Shown here: one piece after another, positions 16,387-25,774 of the stretch
Position numbering within the stretch: the first letter of the stretch is position 1
How the letters are laid out: each line of letters begins with the position of its first letter
Source of the DNA: JAWLHK01 sp041690355 [NCBI: bacterium]
GTDB taxonomy: Bacteria; J088; JAWLBW01
Reading direction: 5' to 3'
Length of the DNA stretch: 64,000 bases
NCBI GenBank assembly: GCA_041690355.1
Contig: JAWLHK010000008.1
Coordinates: forward strand, 62,001-126,000
The notes under the pieces: generated by a model
The model's input: the letters and a program-made list of their open reading frames with translations, nothing else
Told to the model about the DNA's origin: nothing
Database searches by the model: none
Program-made: the position numbers and the translations under genes

Positions 16387-16998
16387 TCAGATCTCGAAAT
16401 CCGGCGCCTCGCCCTCGAGTTTCCGTCGCGCGAGGTGGTAGGCCGAAACCTCGAGCGGTTCGTCCGTGCGGGCACCGTTGCGTTTCACGATGCGCCCGGG
16501 GGCGCCGACGACCGTGCAGCGGCTGGGGACGTCGCGGTTGATGATGACGGTTTCGGCCCCGATGTTCACATCGTCGCCAACCGTGATCGGCCCGAGCAGG
16601 GTGGCCCCGGTGCCCATGAAGACCCGATCGCCGATCGTCGGGTGGCGTTTTCCGGTCAGATGGCCGGTGCCCCCGAGGGTGACCAGGTGAAACATGACGC
16701 AGTCGCGGCCGATGACGGCCGTTTCGCCGATGACGATGCCCGTGCCGTGGTCGATGAAAAAGCCGGGTCCGATATCGGCGCCGGGGTGAATCTCGACTCC
16801 GGTGAGCAGCCGGTTCAGATTCGAGAGCAGGCGGGGGAGGATGCGCAGCCCGAGCCTGTACAGCGGGTGGATCAGCCGGTGCCCGATGATGGCGTGCAGG
16901 GGGGTGTGCGCCAGCACCGCCTCGAGGGTCGAGGTCGTGGCCGGATCGTTTCTGCGCACGGCCCGCACGTCTTCAGCGATGGTCTGCCACAGTCCCAT
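16387..16998 (-). CDS. cysE: Serine O-acetyltransferase, short form
   Basis: 203 aa. The left-handed beta-helix repeats are plain: GVEIHPGADIGPGFFIDHGT, GIVIGETAVIGRDC, then LGGTGHLTGKRHPTIGD and DVPSRCTVVGAPGRIV. The His-Thr (DHGTGIVIGE) catalytic segment is intact. It makes O-acetylserine, the cysteine precursor, and so feeds the same pathway as gshA-gshB elsewhere in the window. The N-terminal domain is short, as in EpsC/SrpH-type enzymes, and the C-terminal tail after PGRIV is about 30 residues longer than usual. Confidence 0.93.
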   Translation of the reverse strand: MGLWQTIAEDVRAVRRNDPATTSTLEAVLAHTPLHAIIGHRLIHPLYRLGLRILPRLLSNLNRLLTGVEIHPGADIGPGFFIDHGTGIVIGETAVIGRDCVMFHLVTLGGTGHLTGKRHPTIGDRVFMGTGATLLGPITVGDDVNIGAETVIINRDVPSRCTVVGAPGRIVKRNGARTDEPLEVSAYHLARRKLEGEAPDFEI

Positions 16999-17048
16999 AA
17001 AACCTGAAAGAAGATTTCAGCATACCAAATCGAGGGGTGCGCCGGTTC

Positions 17049-17405
17049 TCATCCGCCCCGCGCGGCCAGCCAGACCCCCACGACGATGAGTCCGATCCCG
17101 GCGTACTGCGCGGGCTGCAGGCGTTCGTGGAAGAAGACGGCCGAGGCCACGAGCACGATGGCGAAGCCGATGGTCGTCATGAGCGGGTAGGCGAGCGACA
17201 GCGGCATCTTCGCGAGCACGGCGGAGTAGAAGGCGAGTGCGGCGCCGAACGAAAGGACTCCCGCCCAGAGCCATCCGTTGGCCGCGACCTGCAGGAGGAA
17301 CCGGGTGTCGGCCGCGGGGGCCATGCCGCGCATGCCCGCCTTGATGAAGATGTTGGCGCAGGCGTTGAGCGTGAGGGCGATGGCGAGCAGGACGTACTGG
17401 TTCAT
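17049..17405 (-). CDS. Small multidrug-resistance/EamA-like transporter, four helices
   Basis: 118 aa from the ATG at 17405; upstream in-frame sequence lacks membrane character. It has four hydrophobic helices: MNQYVLLAIALTLNACANIF, the LWAGVLSFGAALAFYSAVLA region with AYPLMTTIGF, and the last helix QYAGIGLIVVGVWLA. The size and the AYPLMTT motif fit the SMR/DMT superfamily, and the ANIFIKAG start is like EmrE-class or lipid-carrier flippase subunits. The canonical EmrE Glu14 is not visible in helix 1, so lipid-linked sugar or unknown transport is as likely as drug export. Confidence 0.82.
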   Translation of the reverse strand: MNQYVLLAIALTLNACANIFIKAGMRGMAPAADTRFLLQVAANGWLWAGVLSFGAALAFYSAVLAKMPLSLAYPLMTTIGFAIVLVASAVFFHERLQPAQYAGIGLIVVGVWLAARGG

Positions 17406-17505
17406 GCGGGCAACTCTCCGGAGCGGACGCTGCGCATCCGCCTGTCCAACAGGGTATCCCGTTTGATGCCCCTGATACAATGTCACGACTTTCGAGGGCA
17501 GATAT

Positions 17506-18177
17506 ATGATGGAACGCAACCTGGAAGAACGCACGCTGGGATCACTCCCCTGCCTGATCGCCGAGGCGACCGAAGGGACCGATGAGCCGGCCCCGCCCAC
17601 GGTCATCCTGCTGCATGGCCGGGGGGCGTCTCCCGACGATCTGGCGCCGCTGGCCGAGGCCCTGCCGGCACGGTTCCGCGCTGTGTTCCCCCGCGCGCCC
17701 GATCCCTTTCCCGACGATCATCCGTTCGGCTGGGCCTGGTACGGCATGGCGCATGAGTATCAGGCCGGTGCCATCCGCCGCAGCGCGGGGTTGATCGCCG
17801 GGCTGCTCGACGAACTGACCGGGGGCGCTCCGACCGCGGCCGCGCGCACCGTGCTCGGCGGCTTTTCGCAGGGCGGCGTCATGTCGCTGGCCGTCGGCCT
17901 GTCGCGCCGCCCGCACCTGGCCGGCATTCTGTGCATGAGCGGCTATCTGTTCGACGCCGACGAAGCGTTTGCCGGCGGCCACGCGGGGGCCCCCATCTGC
18001 GTCGTGCACGGCACCGAAGACGACGTCGTGCCCGTGCGCCGCGCCCACGAGGCGCGCCGGGTGCTGCACGAGCGCAACGTTCCCCTCGACTACGAGGAAT
18101 TCTTCATGGGGCACGAGATCACGCCGGCGAGCTGGTCCTACGTGCTCACCTTTCTGCAGCGGGTGCTGTCGGCATGA
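17506..18177 (+). CDS. Phospholipase/carboxylesterase-type alpha/beta hydrolase
   Basis: 223 aa. It has the YpfH/acyl-protein thioesterase architecture: VILLHGRGASPDDL oxyanion strand, the nucleophile elbow GGFSQGGVMSLA, the acid in VVHGTEDDVVPV and the terminal His in FFMGHEI. No signal peptide, so cytoplasmic. Start is one of two adjacent ATGs at 17506/17509. Its stop overlaps the start of the following amidohydrolase, so the two are an operon. Substrate cannot be told from the sequence. Confidence 0.88.
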   Translation: MMERNLEERTLGSLPCLIAEATEGTDEPAPPTVILLHGRGASPDDLAPLAEALPARFRAVFPRAPDPFPDDHPFGWAWYGMAHEYQAGAIRRSAGLIAGLLDELTGGAPTAAARTVLGGFSQGGVMSLAVGLSRRPHLAGILCMSGYLFDADEAFAGGHAGAPICVVHGTEDDVVPVRRAHEARRVLHERNVPLDYEEFFMGHEITPASWSYVLTFLQRVLSA

Positions 18178-18991
18178 GCGCGCAGGAGATCATCGACGTC
18201 CACGCGCACATTTTTCCCCAGAACGTCTTCGAGAAGATCTGGGCGTTCTTCGATCGGCATCACTGGCCGATCGAATACCGAACGAGCGAAGCGGAGCGCG
18301 ATGCCGTGCTCGCGGCGCGCGCAAGCCGGTGGACGACGCTCTGCTACGCCCACAAGCCGGGCATGGCCGCCTGGCTGAACGACTACGCGCTCGCGTATGC
18401 CGAAACGCATCCGCAGGCCATCGGCATGGGCACCTTTCACCCCGAAGATCCGGACGTCGAAGCGTATGTTCGCGGGGGAATCGAGCGCGGCCTGCGCGGC
18501 TTCAAGATGCACCTCGAGGTGCAGCGCTTCAACCCGGCCGACCCACGGCTGGCGCGGGTGTATGCGATGATCGCCGAGGCGGGGCTGGTGGCGCTGATCC
18601 ATACGGCGGGGAGCCGATTCCCGGGCCGTGGACCGGCATCGAGCACTTCGAGCGCATGCTGGCCATGGCCCCCGGCATGCAGATCGTCGTTGCGCACCTG
18701 GGCGGACGCGAGCACGTCGACTACTTCCGTCTGGCGCAGGATCACCCGATCGCCTTCGACACGGCCATGGCCGGCGTGAACTGGCCGGGGTTCGATCCGC
18801 TCACGGAAGAAGCCTTGGGGAACATCCGCCGGCGCCCCGAACTCTTCCTCTTCGGCAGCGACTTCCCGAGCATCCCCTACGCCTGGGAGCACCAGGCCGA
18901 GGTCGTGAAATCCTGGGGGCTCGGCGTATCCGCCGAACGCCTCGTCTTTGCCGAAAACGCGCGCCGGCTGTTCCGCCTGGGCACGGCCTGA
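18174..18991 (+). pseudogene. Amidohydrolase (TIM-barrel metal hydrolase) interrupted by a 1-bp frameshift
   Basis: The first frame (from ATG 18174, overlapping the esterase stop) gives MSAQEIIDVHAHIFPQNVFE and continues to ALIHTAG. The second frame, offset by -1, continues at EPIPGPWTGIEHFERML and runs through VVAHLGG and FGSDFPSIPYAWE to the stop at 18991. Adding one G to the four-G run at 18608-18611 joins them into a normal 272-aa amidohydrolase (PF04909 type) with the HxH, mid-barrel His and the SD metal sites. As written, the product is cut short. It may be a real inactivation, a switchable homopolymer, or an assembly error. Confidence 0.85.
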
Positions 18992-19010
18992 TCCGTTCTG
19001 CGCCGGCTTT

Positions 19011-19940
19011 TCAGCCCTGCGCCTGGCGCCGGCTCGCGATGGCCGAGAGGATCTCAAAGACGAGGTGGGCGCCGACCAGCGACGTCATGTCGGCGTGATC
19101 GAGGTCCGGCGCGATTTCCATGACGTCGGCGCCCACGATGTTCAGGTCGCGCAGCGCCCGGATGCCGCGGAACATCTGGAGGGGGGTCAGGCCGCCGGAG
19201 ACCGGCGTTCCGGTTCCCGGCGCGAAGGCCGGATCGATCGCGTCGATGTCGATCGTAAGATACACCGGGCGTTCTCCCCAGCGCACCGCGAGCGAAGCGA
19301 GATGCGCCAGCGCGTGATCGAAGTCTTCGGCCTCGAAGACCGTTCCGCCGTGGCTTCGTGTGAACGCATGCGGATCCGGCTCGCCGTAGGGACCCCGCAG
19401 ACCCACCTGCACGAACCGCGTGCCGTCGAGGCAGCCGTCTTCGATGGCGTTGCGGAACACGGTGCCGTGATGCTGCGGCGTGCCCCAGTTCTCGGCCGAG
19501 CTCGTATCGGCGTGGGCGTCGAAGTGGACCACCGCCAGGGGGCCGTGGCGCCGCGCCGCCGCCTGCAGCAGACCGAAGGTACAGCTGTGATCGCCGCCGA
19601 CAAAGACGGGTACGACGTTGCGCGCGAAGAACGCCGCTGCCTGCTCGCGGATCATGTCCTGCGCGCTGTGGATGTCGAAGGGGTTGCAGACCAGGTTGCC
19701 GCCGTCGGCCACGCGGAGGGTCTCGAAAACGGCGATTCCCTCGCGGTCGACGCCGCCCAGGGCCAGACTTGCGCGGCGAACGCCATAGGGGCCGAAGCGC
19801 GCCCCGGCGCGATAGGTCGTTCCCGCGTCGAACGGAATGCCGACGAGGGCCACATCGGCGTCTTCCACGCCGCCGGGGCGCAGGCGGAAAAAGGAGGTGC
19901 CGCCGTCTGCAATGGTTTCGCCGATGGTCATGCGCGACAT
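19011..19940 (-). CDS. Agmatinase/ureohydrolase family protein
   Basis: 309 aa. All the manganese ligands of the arginase fold are present: FVGGDHSCTFG, VVHFDAHADT, and TIDIDAIDPAFAPGTGTPVSGG. The overall spacing and GIPFDAGTTYRAGARFGPYG favour agmatinase (agmatine to putrescine plus urea) over arginase, though guanidinobutyrase or proclavaminate-type activity cannot be excluded. AGGAG lies 8 bp before the ATG, within the tail of the acyltransferase gene 3 bp upstream. Last gene of a three-gene minus-strand operon. Confidence 0.9.
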   Translation of the reverse strand: MSRMTIGETIADGGTSFFRLRPGGVEDADVALVGIPFDAGTTYRAGARFGPYGVRRASLALGGVDREGIAVFETLRVADGGNLVCNPFDIHSAQDMIREQAAAFFARNVVPVFVGGDHSCTFGLLQAAARRHGPLAVVHFDAHADTSSAENWGTPQHHGTVFRNAIEDGCLDGTRFVQVGLRGPYGEPDPHAFTRSHGGTVFEAEDFDHALAHLASLAVRWGERPVYLTIDIDAIDPAFAPGTGTPVSGGLTPLQMFRGIRALRDLNIVGADVMEIAPDLDHADMTSLVGAHLVFEILSAIASRRQAQG

Positions 19941-19943
19941 GGA

Positions 19944-20678
19944 TTACTCCTGGAGAGCGAGGCGCACGAAGTGTTCGGCGCGCTCGCGAAGCTGTTCGGG
20001 TTGGACGTCGGGAGCCGGGTGGATCGCCGCGCCGAAGGACAGGCTGACCTCGTTCCGGAGCCGTCTCTGCGTACGCAGCAGATGGCTGAGGAATTCGTCG
20101 TCCCCGATCCATGCCAGCGAGGGGTCGGCATACGCAATGGCGCAGGGGAGCACCGGGACCGATCGTTCGGCGCACAGCCGGAAAACGCCGGGGCGGAACG
20201 GAAGGACGCCTGGACCGCTGGTGGTCGTCCCCTCGGGGAATACGACGATGGAAATGCCCATCGAAAGGCGGTCGACGATGCCGTCGAGCGCCTGGGCCCG
20301 GCTTGAGGCGTCTCCGCGATCGACGAAGACGATTCCGGCAGCCCGGGCGGCGCGACCGAACATGGGCCAATCGGCGATTTCGCGTTTGGCGAGGAAAAGC
20401 ACCGGCTGTTGCGCCGCCAGCACGGCGATGTCGAGATACGAGCGATGGTTCGCCACCCAGACCGCAGGTTGCGAGGGGGCGCTCCCCCGGCGGGAGACCG
20501 AGAGCCCGAAGATGCGGACGATGGCGCTCGCCCAGAGGCGCATCAGCACGGCGGCATAGCGGTACCCGCGAGGGCCGCGCGCGAAGAGCGGCTGGGTCAG
20601 ATAAAACCAGCCGAGCAGCATGCCGGTCCAGGCGACGAGAAAGACCAGCCGCAGCGAGGCCAGGGAGACGGCAGCCAT
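19944..20678 (-). CDS. 1-acyl-sn-glycerol-3-phosphate acyltransferase (PlsC-like)
   Basis: 244 aa. After an N-terminal membrane helix the acyltransferase boxes appear in order: NHRSYLD (NHx4D), FVDRGDASS, and VFPEGTTTSGPG (EGT), followed by a Pro-rich IPCA-like segment (VPVLPCAIAYADPS). It transfers an acyl chain to a glycerol-phosphate type acceptor at the inner membrane. It sits between a GNAT gene (9-bp gap) and an agmatinase gene (3-bp gap); an N-acyl polyamine or ornithine-lipid role is conceivable from that neighbourhood but is speculation. Confidence 0.88.
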   Translation of the reverse strand: MAAVSLASLRLVFLVAWTGMLLGWFYLTQPLFARGPRGYRYAAVLMRLWASAIVRIFGLSVSRRGSAPSQPAVWVANHRSYLDIAVLAAQQPVLFLAKREIADWPMFGRAARAAGIVFVDRGDASSRAQALDGIVDRLSMGISIVVFPEGTTTSGPGVLPFRPGVFRLCAERSVPVLPCAIAYADPSLAWIGDDEFLSHLLRTQRRLRNEVSLSFGAAIHPAPDVQPEQLRERAEHFVRLALQE

Positions 20679-20687
20679 CGGGGCGGC

Positions 20688-21158
20688 TCAGGCTGCGCGC
20701 ACGAAGCGGCGGTACAGCCGATCGATCTGGTCGAAGTCGATGCGGCTGACGAGCCGGGTGTCGCCGGGTCCGTAGTAATCTTCGCGCGTTTCGACCACGC
20801 AGGCGCCGAGAGTCTGGTGCACTTCGCGGGCGGCCGTGTTCTCAGGGCTCACGGTGAACCAGCATTCGTGGACGCCGACTTCGCGCAGCCGCCGGATCAT
20901 CGCCGAAACGAGCAGAAACGTGACGCGCGAGCGGCGGTATTCCGGGTGCACGGCAAGCGTGGCGCAGTAGGCCGAACCGTCGCGCAGGATGTTGAGCACG
21001 TAGCCCACGGGGCGGTCGCCATCGAGAGCCACGAAGCACACGTCTGCGAACTGTTCCACGCAAAGGCGCATGTACATGGCGCATAGCGTTGGTTCCCCCT
21101 GACTCCCCCAGATTTCTTCCTCCAGCCCCTTGAGCACGGTGAAGTCGTTCGAGCGCAT
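20688..21158 (-). CDS. GNAT-family N-acetyltransferase
   Basis: 156 aa from the ATG at 21158. The GNAT core is visible as VGYVLNILRDGSAYCATLAV (beta4), then the acetyl-CoA loop HPEYRRSRVTFLLVSAMIRR and the WFTVSPENTAAREVHQTLGA segment. The frame remains open upstream to 21233, but those residues are not GNAT-like. The substrate is unknown. First gene of the operon with the PlsC-like acyltransferase and the agmatinase. Confidence 0.82.
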   Translation of the reverse strand: MRSNDFTVLKGLEEEIWGSQGEPTLCAMYMRLCVEQFADVCFVALDGDRPVGYVLNILRDGSAYCATLAVHPEYRRSRVTFLLVSAMIRRLREVGVHECWFTVSPENTAAREVHQTLGACVVETREDYYGPGDTRLVSRIDFDQIDRLYRRFVRAA

Positions 21159-21341
21159 CGGCCGAACAGTGTAGCGGCTCGGGCGCGAGGGCAAGGGGCG
21201 AATGGCCGTGGGCTGAGTAAGATTCGCGTACATAGTTTCGTTGCGTTCCTGGATGTTTTTTTTCAGGTTTACGCTTGCAGGATGCAGACTGCCGGTTACG
21301 CGCCCGTTTCACAGCGATAACCCGCGTATGAAAAGCGCGAC

Positions 21342-23288
21342 TCAGCCCGGGCCCGACTGCAGAAAATCACGCAGTCCCGCGAGAGCCGCATCCGTGCGGA
21401 AGAGGGCATAGTGCGGATCGGTGCCGTCTTCCAGTTCCGCATCGATCAGCGTGACCTGCGGCAGCATGGAAACCAGCAGCGCCGTGGCCTCGTTGGGAAC
21501 CTGCCGGTCGCCGATGCCGCGGAACACCGTGACGGGCTCCCGGATTCCGGCCGCGAAACTGGCCGGGTCACCCGGATCGAGAACCGATTGCAGCAGCACG
21601 AAGAAGGGATGAAAGACGTCGAGTCGTGTCCGGACCGCCTCCGGGATGCCGGCCACGGCCCCGAACAGCTCTGCCGGAGTCCACCTTGACGGCCGATCGA
21701 CGCCGAGCATGCGCAGCATGCCGGCGATCCCTTCGTGCTGGTCTTCGCTCAGCGAGTCGAGTAGTGCGGAATCGAGGAAGTATCTGGAAAAGCGCCCGCC
21801 GGCTCCGCTCAGAAGGACGCGCGAGTAGGCGTTTTCGCCGCGGTGGTGCCAGAGCGCAAGGCCCGCGGTGACCGATCCCAGAGAGTGGCCGAGCTTGCAG
21901 GGATCCGAGAAAGAGAGCACGGTGCCCGATGGAAGACGGGGGCGCACCTCGGTTTCCCAGGCCGCCTCGATCCAGCGCCGCACGTACCAGCTCTCGACGC
22001 CCGCCTGGCGCAGGTAATCGCGGAAGGCGGTCAGGTTCACAATGTTGTAGGCGGCCGAGTAGCTGTAGAACCCGCTGTCGACGAGCGGAAAACGGGCGCC
22101 GAAGAGGGGCTGGTCGTGACTGAGAACGAGCCTCCTCGCCTCGGCCAGGCAACCGGCGATCTCGCCGCAGCGGTCTGCCTGCTCGACCCGCTGGACGGCA
22201 TTGTAGGCGGTGCCGCCCGTGCCGTGGTCCCAGACGAGCAACCGGGCAGGAAGTGGCGCGCCCGTAGCGTCGACGGGCACCTGAATGACGATGCGCTTCC
22301 AGTCGGTCTCGGGTTGCCTGGCCAGCTCTGGACCTCCAGGGCCGTAGCGGAAGCGGATGGCGCCGTCGTCGCGCCCGGTGTCGGCGAGCATGCCGATTCC
22401 AGGATTGGCGTACGGCCGCGTCCCCAGGCCGGTGAAGAAGGGAACCGGGATTTCGGCCTCGAAGACGCGGAAAGGGTAGCCGGCGCCAGGTCGCAGGTCG
22501 ATCTCGAAGGGTGAAAACGGCGCCATGGCGTCGAGCCATATGCGGTCGGCGCTGCCATCGGCGAACTCGGTCGTCATTTCGACCGCCGGCTTCCCCGACG
22601 GGGTCGTTCCGTTCCGGTAGCTGAGCGAGACAGCCTCGCGCCAGCGGCGTGACGGCGGTCGCCGGGTGAGAAAGTCGACGGCCGCTTTGCGCAGACAATC
22701 GGCCTCACCCTCGACGTCCTGCGTCGTGAAGATCGTCCAGGCAGCCAGCACCCGGAGATCGATGCCTGCGGCTTCAATGCGCGCTGCGATGGCATCATCC
22801 AGCCTGCGCACCCAGGGGTGCGCCAGTTCCGTCGTCACCGCCGCAAGATAGGTCGTTCCGCTCCGGAGCGAATGTGCCGACTGCGGGCCGAAGAGGAGAA
22901 GGTTCGAGACGAGAAACGGGTCTCCAAGGGAATCCTCGATCCACTCCAGACGCAGCGGCGGGCGATGGCCGGACCCGTCGAGCGCGCACAGGACGACCGG
23001 ATCGGATGCTCCGGGCCGGTCAATCGCCGGGGGAAGGACTGTCTGCATCGGCCCGTCGAAGCGGAACACGGCGGGCACGTGCAGGCCGAAGCCACCGACG
23101 AGACGGCGGGCGCGGGCCACGTAGCTGTCGACGAGCACGGAGAAGAGATCGGCGGCGGCCCCGGCGCCCGTCGGATAGCCGGTCGGGTCGATGGTCCCGT
23201 ACGGCGTTCTGCAGGTATCGGAGGGCCACGGTGCATCCCAGAACGACGGTCCGTCGGCACGGTCGAGCACGGAGGGCTTTTCGCGCAT
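21342..23288 (-). CDS. Large alpha/beta-hydrolase-like protein, 648 aa
   Basis: The C-terminal third holds a nucleophile elbow GHSLGSVTAGLALW and further on a TVFRGIGDRQVPNEATALLV acid region and a DPHYALF His segment, consistent with a Ser-Asp-His triad. The preceding 400 residues include a beta-rich region (VVLCALDGSGHRPPLRLEWI) and an IQVPVDATG ... LVWDHGTGG strand that probably starts the hydrolase core. There is no signal peptide in this reading, although it resembles large bacterial extracellular lipase-like proteins that usually have one. The frame starts at a GCGC-ATG with no strong ribosome site. Substrate unknown, possibly an ester or lipid. Confidence 0.75.
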   Translation of the reverse strand: MREKPSVLDRADGPSFWDAPWPSDTCRTPYGTIDPTGYPTGAGAAADLFSVLVDSYVARARRLVGGFGLHVPAVFRFDGPMQTVLPPAIDRPGASDPVVLCALDGSGHRPPLRLEWIEDSLGDPFLVSNLLLFGPQSAHSLRSGTTYLAAVTTELAHPWVRRLDDAIAARIEAAGIDLRVLAAWTIFTTQDVEGEADCLRKAAVDFLTRRPPSRRWREAVSLSYRNGTTPSGKPAVEMTTEFADGSADRIWLDAMAPFSPFEIDLRPGAGYPFRVFEAEIPVPFFTGLGTRPYANPGIGMLADTGRDDGAIRFRYGPGGPELARQPETDWKRIVIQVPVDATGAPLPARLLVWDHGTGGTAYNAVQRVEQADRCGEIAGCLAEARRLVLSHDQPLFGARFPLVDSGFYSYSAAYNIVNLTAFRDYLRQAGVESWYVRRWIEAAWETEVRPRLPSGTVLSFSDPCKLGHSLGSVTAGLALWHHRGENAYSRVLLSGAGGRFSRYFLDSALLDSLSEDQHEGIAGMLRMLGVDRPSRWTPAELFGAVAGIPEAVRTRLDVFHPFFVLLQSVLDPGDPASFAAGIREPVTVFRGIGDRQVPNEATALLVSMLPQVTLIDAELEDGTDPHYALFRTDAALAGLRDFLQSGPG

Positions 23289-23404
23289 GCCGACATGGTA
23301 CGGCCGCGCAGAACCGGACGGAAGAGCGGTAACCGAAATGTAACGCAGGCTGAAGCCGGGCGCCTTTGATGTCCCCCTCGGCTGTCCGGGAGATACCGAC
23401 CGCC

Positions 23405-24982
23405 TTAGGGAATCTTCAGCCGCTGGCCGATGCGCAGCATGGCGTCGTGCGACAGGCCGTTGGCGTTGGCGAGCTGCGAGGGAGAGACGCGGTACCGCCG
23501 GGCGATGCCGTAGAGCGTGTCGCCGCGCCGGACCTTGACGATCTTGCCCCCCGACGATTTGGCCGATCCGCTGTAAACGGCGCTTCCGCGCACGGGGATC
23601 TTGAGGGTCTGCCCCACCCGCAGGATGGAGTTCGGGCGGATGCCGTTGTAGCGGGCCAGTTTGCGGAAATCGACGCGGTGCCGCCTGGCGATCCCCGACA
23701 GGGTATCCCCGCTGCGCACGCGCACGTACTTCACAATGGTGCGCGGGCGGTCGGCAAGCCGCGTGCCGTCTTGGCCGATGGGAATGCGGATGCGCGCCCC
23801 CGCCTTGAATGCGACGTCGGGATTCAGGTAGCGGACATCATCCGGCTCCACCCGATGTACCGACGCGATGCGCTCCAGCGTGTCGCCCTTGGCGAGCGTG
23901 ATCTCGCGCATCGGCGTGCTCACGGTCGCCGGCACGGCCATGAGCCGTTCGAAGAAGCCTTCGGCCGCTTCGGTCGGGATCGCCAGGGCATACTCCAACT
24001 GATCGGGCGGCGTGACCCAGCGGCGCAGCTCGGGGTTCAGGCGCTTCAGTTCCGCATACGACACGTCGGCCGCGAATGCGAGGCGGGTGAGATCTTCGCC
24101 GCCCGCAACCGAGACGGTCGTGAAATCGAGGGGATCCATGTATTGCGGGCTGAAGCCGTAGTTCTGCGGATTCTTCGCCAGCGTGATGGCCGCCATCAGC
24201 TTGGGCACGTAGTCGCGGGTCTCGCGGGCCAGGTGCCGGTACTCGATGAGCTTCCAGTAATCCTGCGTCCGGTAGCGGCGGATGGCGCGCGCAATGCGCC
24301 CTTCTCCCGCGTTGTAGCTCGCGGCGGCCAGGTGCCAGTCGCCGAACAGTTCGTACAGATCCTTGAGGTAGCGCGCCGCGGCCCGGGTCGCCTTCACGGG
24401 GTTGCGCCGTTCGTCGACCCAGTGATCGATGCGCAGCCCGTACCGCTTGCCGGTCGATGCGATGAACTGCCAGTAGCCCGCAGCCGCGGCCACGCTGTAG
24501 GCATGGGGGCTGAATCCGCTTTCAATCAGGGCCAGGTAGACGAGATCCGGCGGCAGGCCCTCTTCGACGAGAATCTCCTGCATGAGCGGGATGTAGGCGC
24601 CGCTGCGCGAGAGCCAGAGCTCGAAGCGTTCGCGCCCATTGTTCTGGAAATAGTGCATGAAGCGCTGGACGCGATCGTTATAGACCAGCGGGATCCCCTC
24701 GACCTCTTCGACGGCGGCGGGGGAGTCGATCGCCTCGGCATCGGGCGTATCCTCGAGCAGCGAATCGACTTCTTCGACGAAGTGCTCGCCGGTCGCCGGG
24801 GCGGGGTCGACCACCGCCACCTCATCTCCGTCCGTACCCGCCGTGGCCGGGTCGGCGTGCGCGGTCAACGGCGACGGCGTGCCCGAGGGAATCGGGCCCT
24901 CGGCGAGACCGCTCGACTGGTGGGCGCACGCGGCGGAAAGGGCGAAGATCCAGGCGATGTAAGATGCTGAAATGAAACGCAA
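23405..24982 (-). CDS. MltD-like lytic transglycosylase with three LysM repeats
   Basis: 525 aa from a TTG at 24982, behind GGAGAG, which yields LRFISASYIAWIFALSAAC, a probable lipoprotein signal. The transglycosylase domain has the catalytic Glu in LALIESGFSPHA, AGYWQFIASTGKRYGL and ASYNAGEGRIARA. Three LysM repeats follow, each with a GDTL core (AKGDTLERIAS, RSGDTLSGIAR, RRGDTLYGIAR), the last ending the protein. It cleaves peptidoglycan glycan strands to anhydro-muropeptides at the outer membrane face. The first 90 residues between signal and enzyme are acidic and low in complexity. Confidence 0.93.
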   Translation of the reverse strand: MRFISASYIAWIFALSAACAHQSSGLAEGPIPSGTPSPLTAHADPATAGTDGDEVAVVDPAPATGEHFVEEVDSLLEDTPDAEAIDSPAAVEEVEGIPLVYNDRVQRFMHYFQNNGRERFELWLSRSGAYIPLMQEILVEEGLPPDLVYLALIESGFSPHAYSVAAAAGYWQFIASTGKRYGLRIDHWVDERRNPVKATRAAARYLKDLYELFGDWHLAAASYNAGEGRIARAIRRYRTQDYWKLIEYRHLARETRDYVPKLMAAITLAKNPQNYGFSPQYMDPLDFTTVSVAGGEDLTRLAFAADVSYAELKRLNPELRRWVTPPDQLEYALAIPTEAAEGFFERLMAVPATVSTPMREITLAKGDTLERIASVHRVEPDDVRYLNPDVAFKAGARIRIPIGQDGTRLADRPRTIVKYVRVRSGDTLSGIARRHRVDFRKLARYNGIRPNSILRVGQTLKIPVRGSAVYSGSAKSSGGKIVKVRRGDTLYGIARRYRVSPSQLANANGLSHDAMLRIGQRLKIP

Positions 24983-25102
24983 AATTGGCTCTCCACGTGC
25001 CGCATATTCCCGGGCGGCTACTCCCTTGATTCTAGGGGGGGCGGCGGCCGGTGTCAACGAGCGGAGGCCTCTTTCGTACGAAGCTTTCTGGCCCCCCGGC
25101 GG

Positions 25103-25774
25103 TCACCAGCCGAAGTATCGGCGCACCCGTTCCCAGGCGGTCAGGCGCCCGCGCAGCTCGAGGGTCGCCGTCTCATGGCGCTCGAAGTGTGCGAGGGGCA
25201 CCTGCCAGAGCACCTGGTTTTCGTTGAGCCGCCCGGGCGCGTAGAGAAGTTCGCCGGGGAGCGTGAGGTGAAAGCGGAACCCCGATTTCTCGAGGGCCAT
25301 GGCGCTGAGCACGTCCTTGCGTTTTCCCGAGAGCAGCGGGAGCGCATGGACGCGGTGGGTCACCTCGGCGGTGATCTGGCGGGCGTATTCGCGGGGGATG
25401 GTGATGCGCACGCGGAAGGTATATTCCCCCCCGTCGCCGAAGACGAGCTGGTGGCGGATGAAGGGGCTGTCGAGGTTCCCGGGAGACGGAAACCGGGCGC
25501 TGAACGCCATGCGGCCGCGGTCTTCGCGGGCCTCGACGCCATCGCCGAACCAGGCGCGCAGGCCGGCGGCGTCGCGCGGCAACTCGGCGCGGCGGATCCC
25601 CCCGGGCGCGGGGAGCCAGTCGGGGAGCACGTATTCGACCTGTGCGTCGACCGAGCCGTTCGGGTAGATGGTCAGGCGCTCTTCGTACTCGAAGCAGCCG
25701 GCGGCGCCGAGCGCGAAGAAAAAGAAAACGCCGAAGCGGGCGGCGATCAGGAGAAGAGGTTGCCGACGTGCCAC
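25103..25774 (-). CDS. Predicted lipoprotein, paralogue of the upstream gene
   Basis: 223 aa from a GTG at 25774. Signal and lipobox: PLLLIAARFGVFFFFALGAA then Cys-Phe-Glu-Tyr. The mature start (CFEYEERLTIYPNGSVDAQV) matches the neighbour's CFEYDGVVHINDDGSGTAEF, and both end with a W-E-R amphipathic segment. It is therefore a tandem duplicate. The body is beta-rich with no enzymatic motif I recognise; outer-membrane or periplasmic location is inferred from the lipobox. The gene begins 28 bp inside the upstream paralogue. Confidence 0.82.
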   Translation of the reverse strand: MARRQPLLLIAARFGVFFFFALGAAGCFEYEERLTIYPNGSVDAQVEYVLPDWLPAPGGIRRAELPRDAAGLRAWFGDGVEAREDRGRMAFSARFPSPGNLDSPFIRHQLVFGDGGEYTFRVRITIPREYARQITAEVTHRVHALPLLSGKRKDVLSAMALEKSGFRFHLTLPGELLYAPGRLNENQVLWQVPLAHFERHETATLELRGRLTAWERVRRYFGW

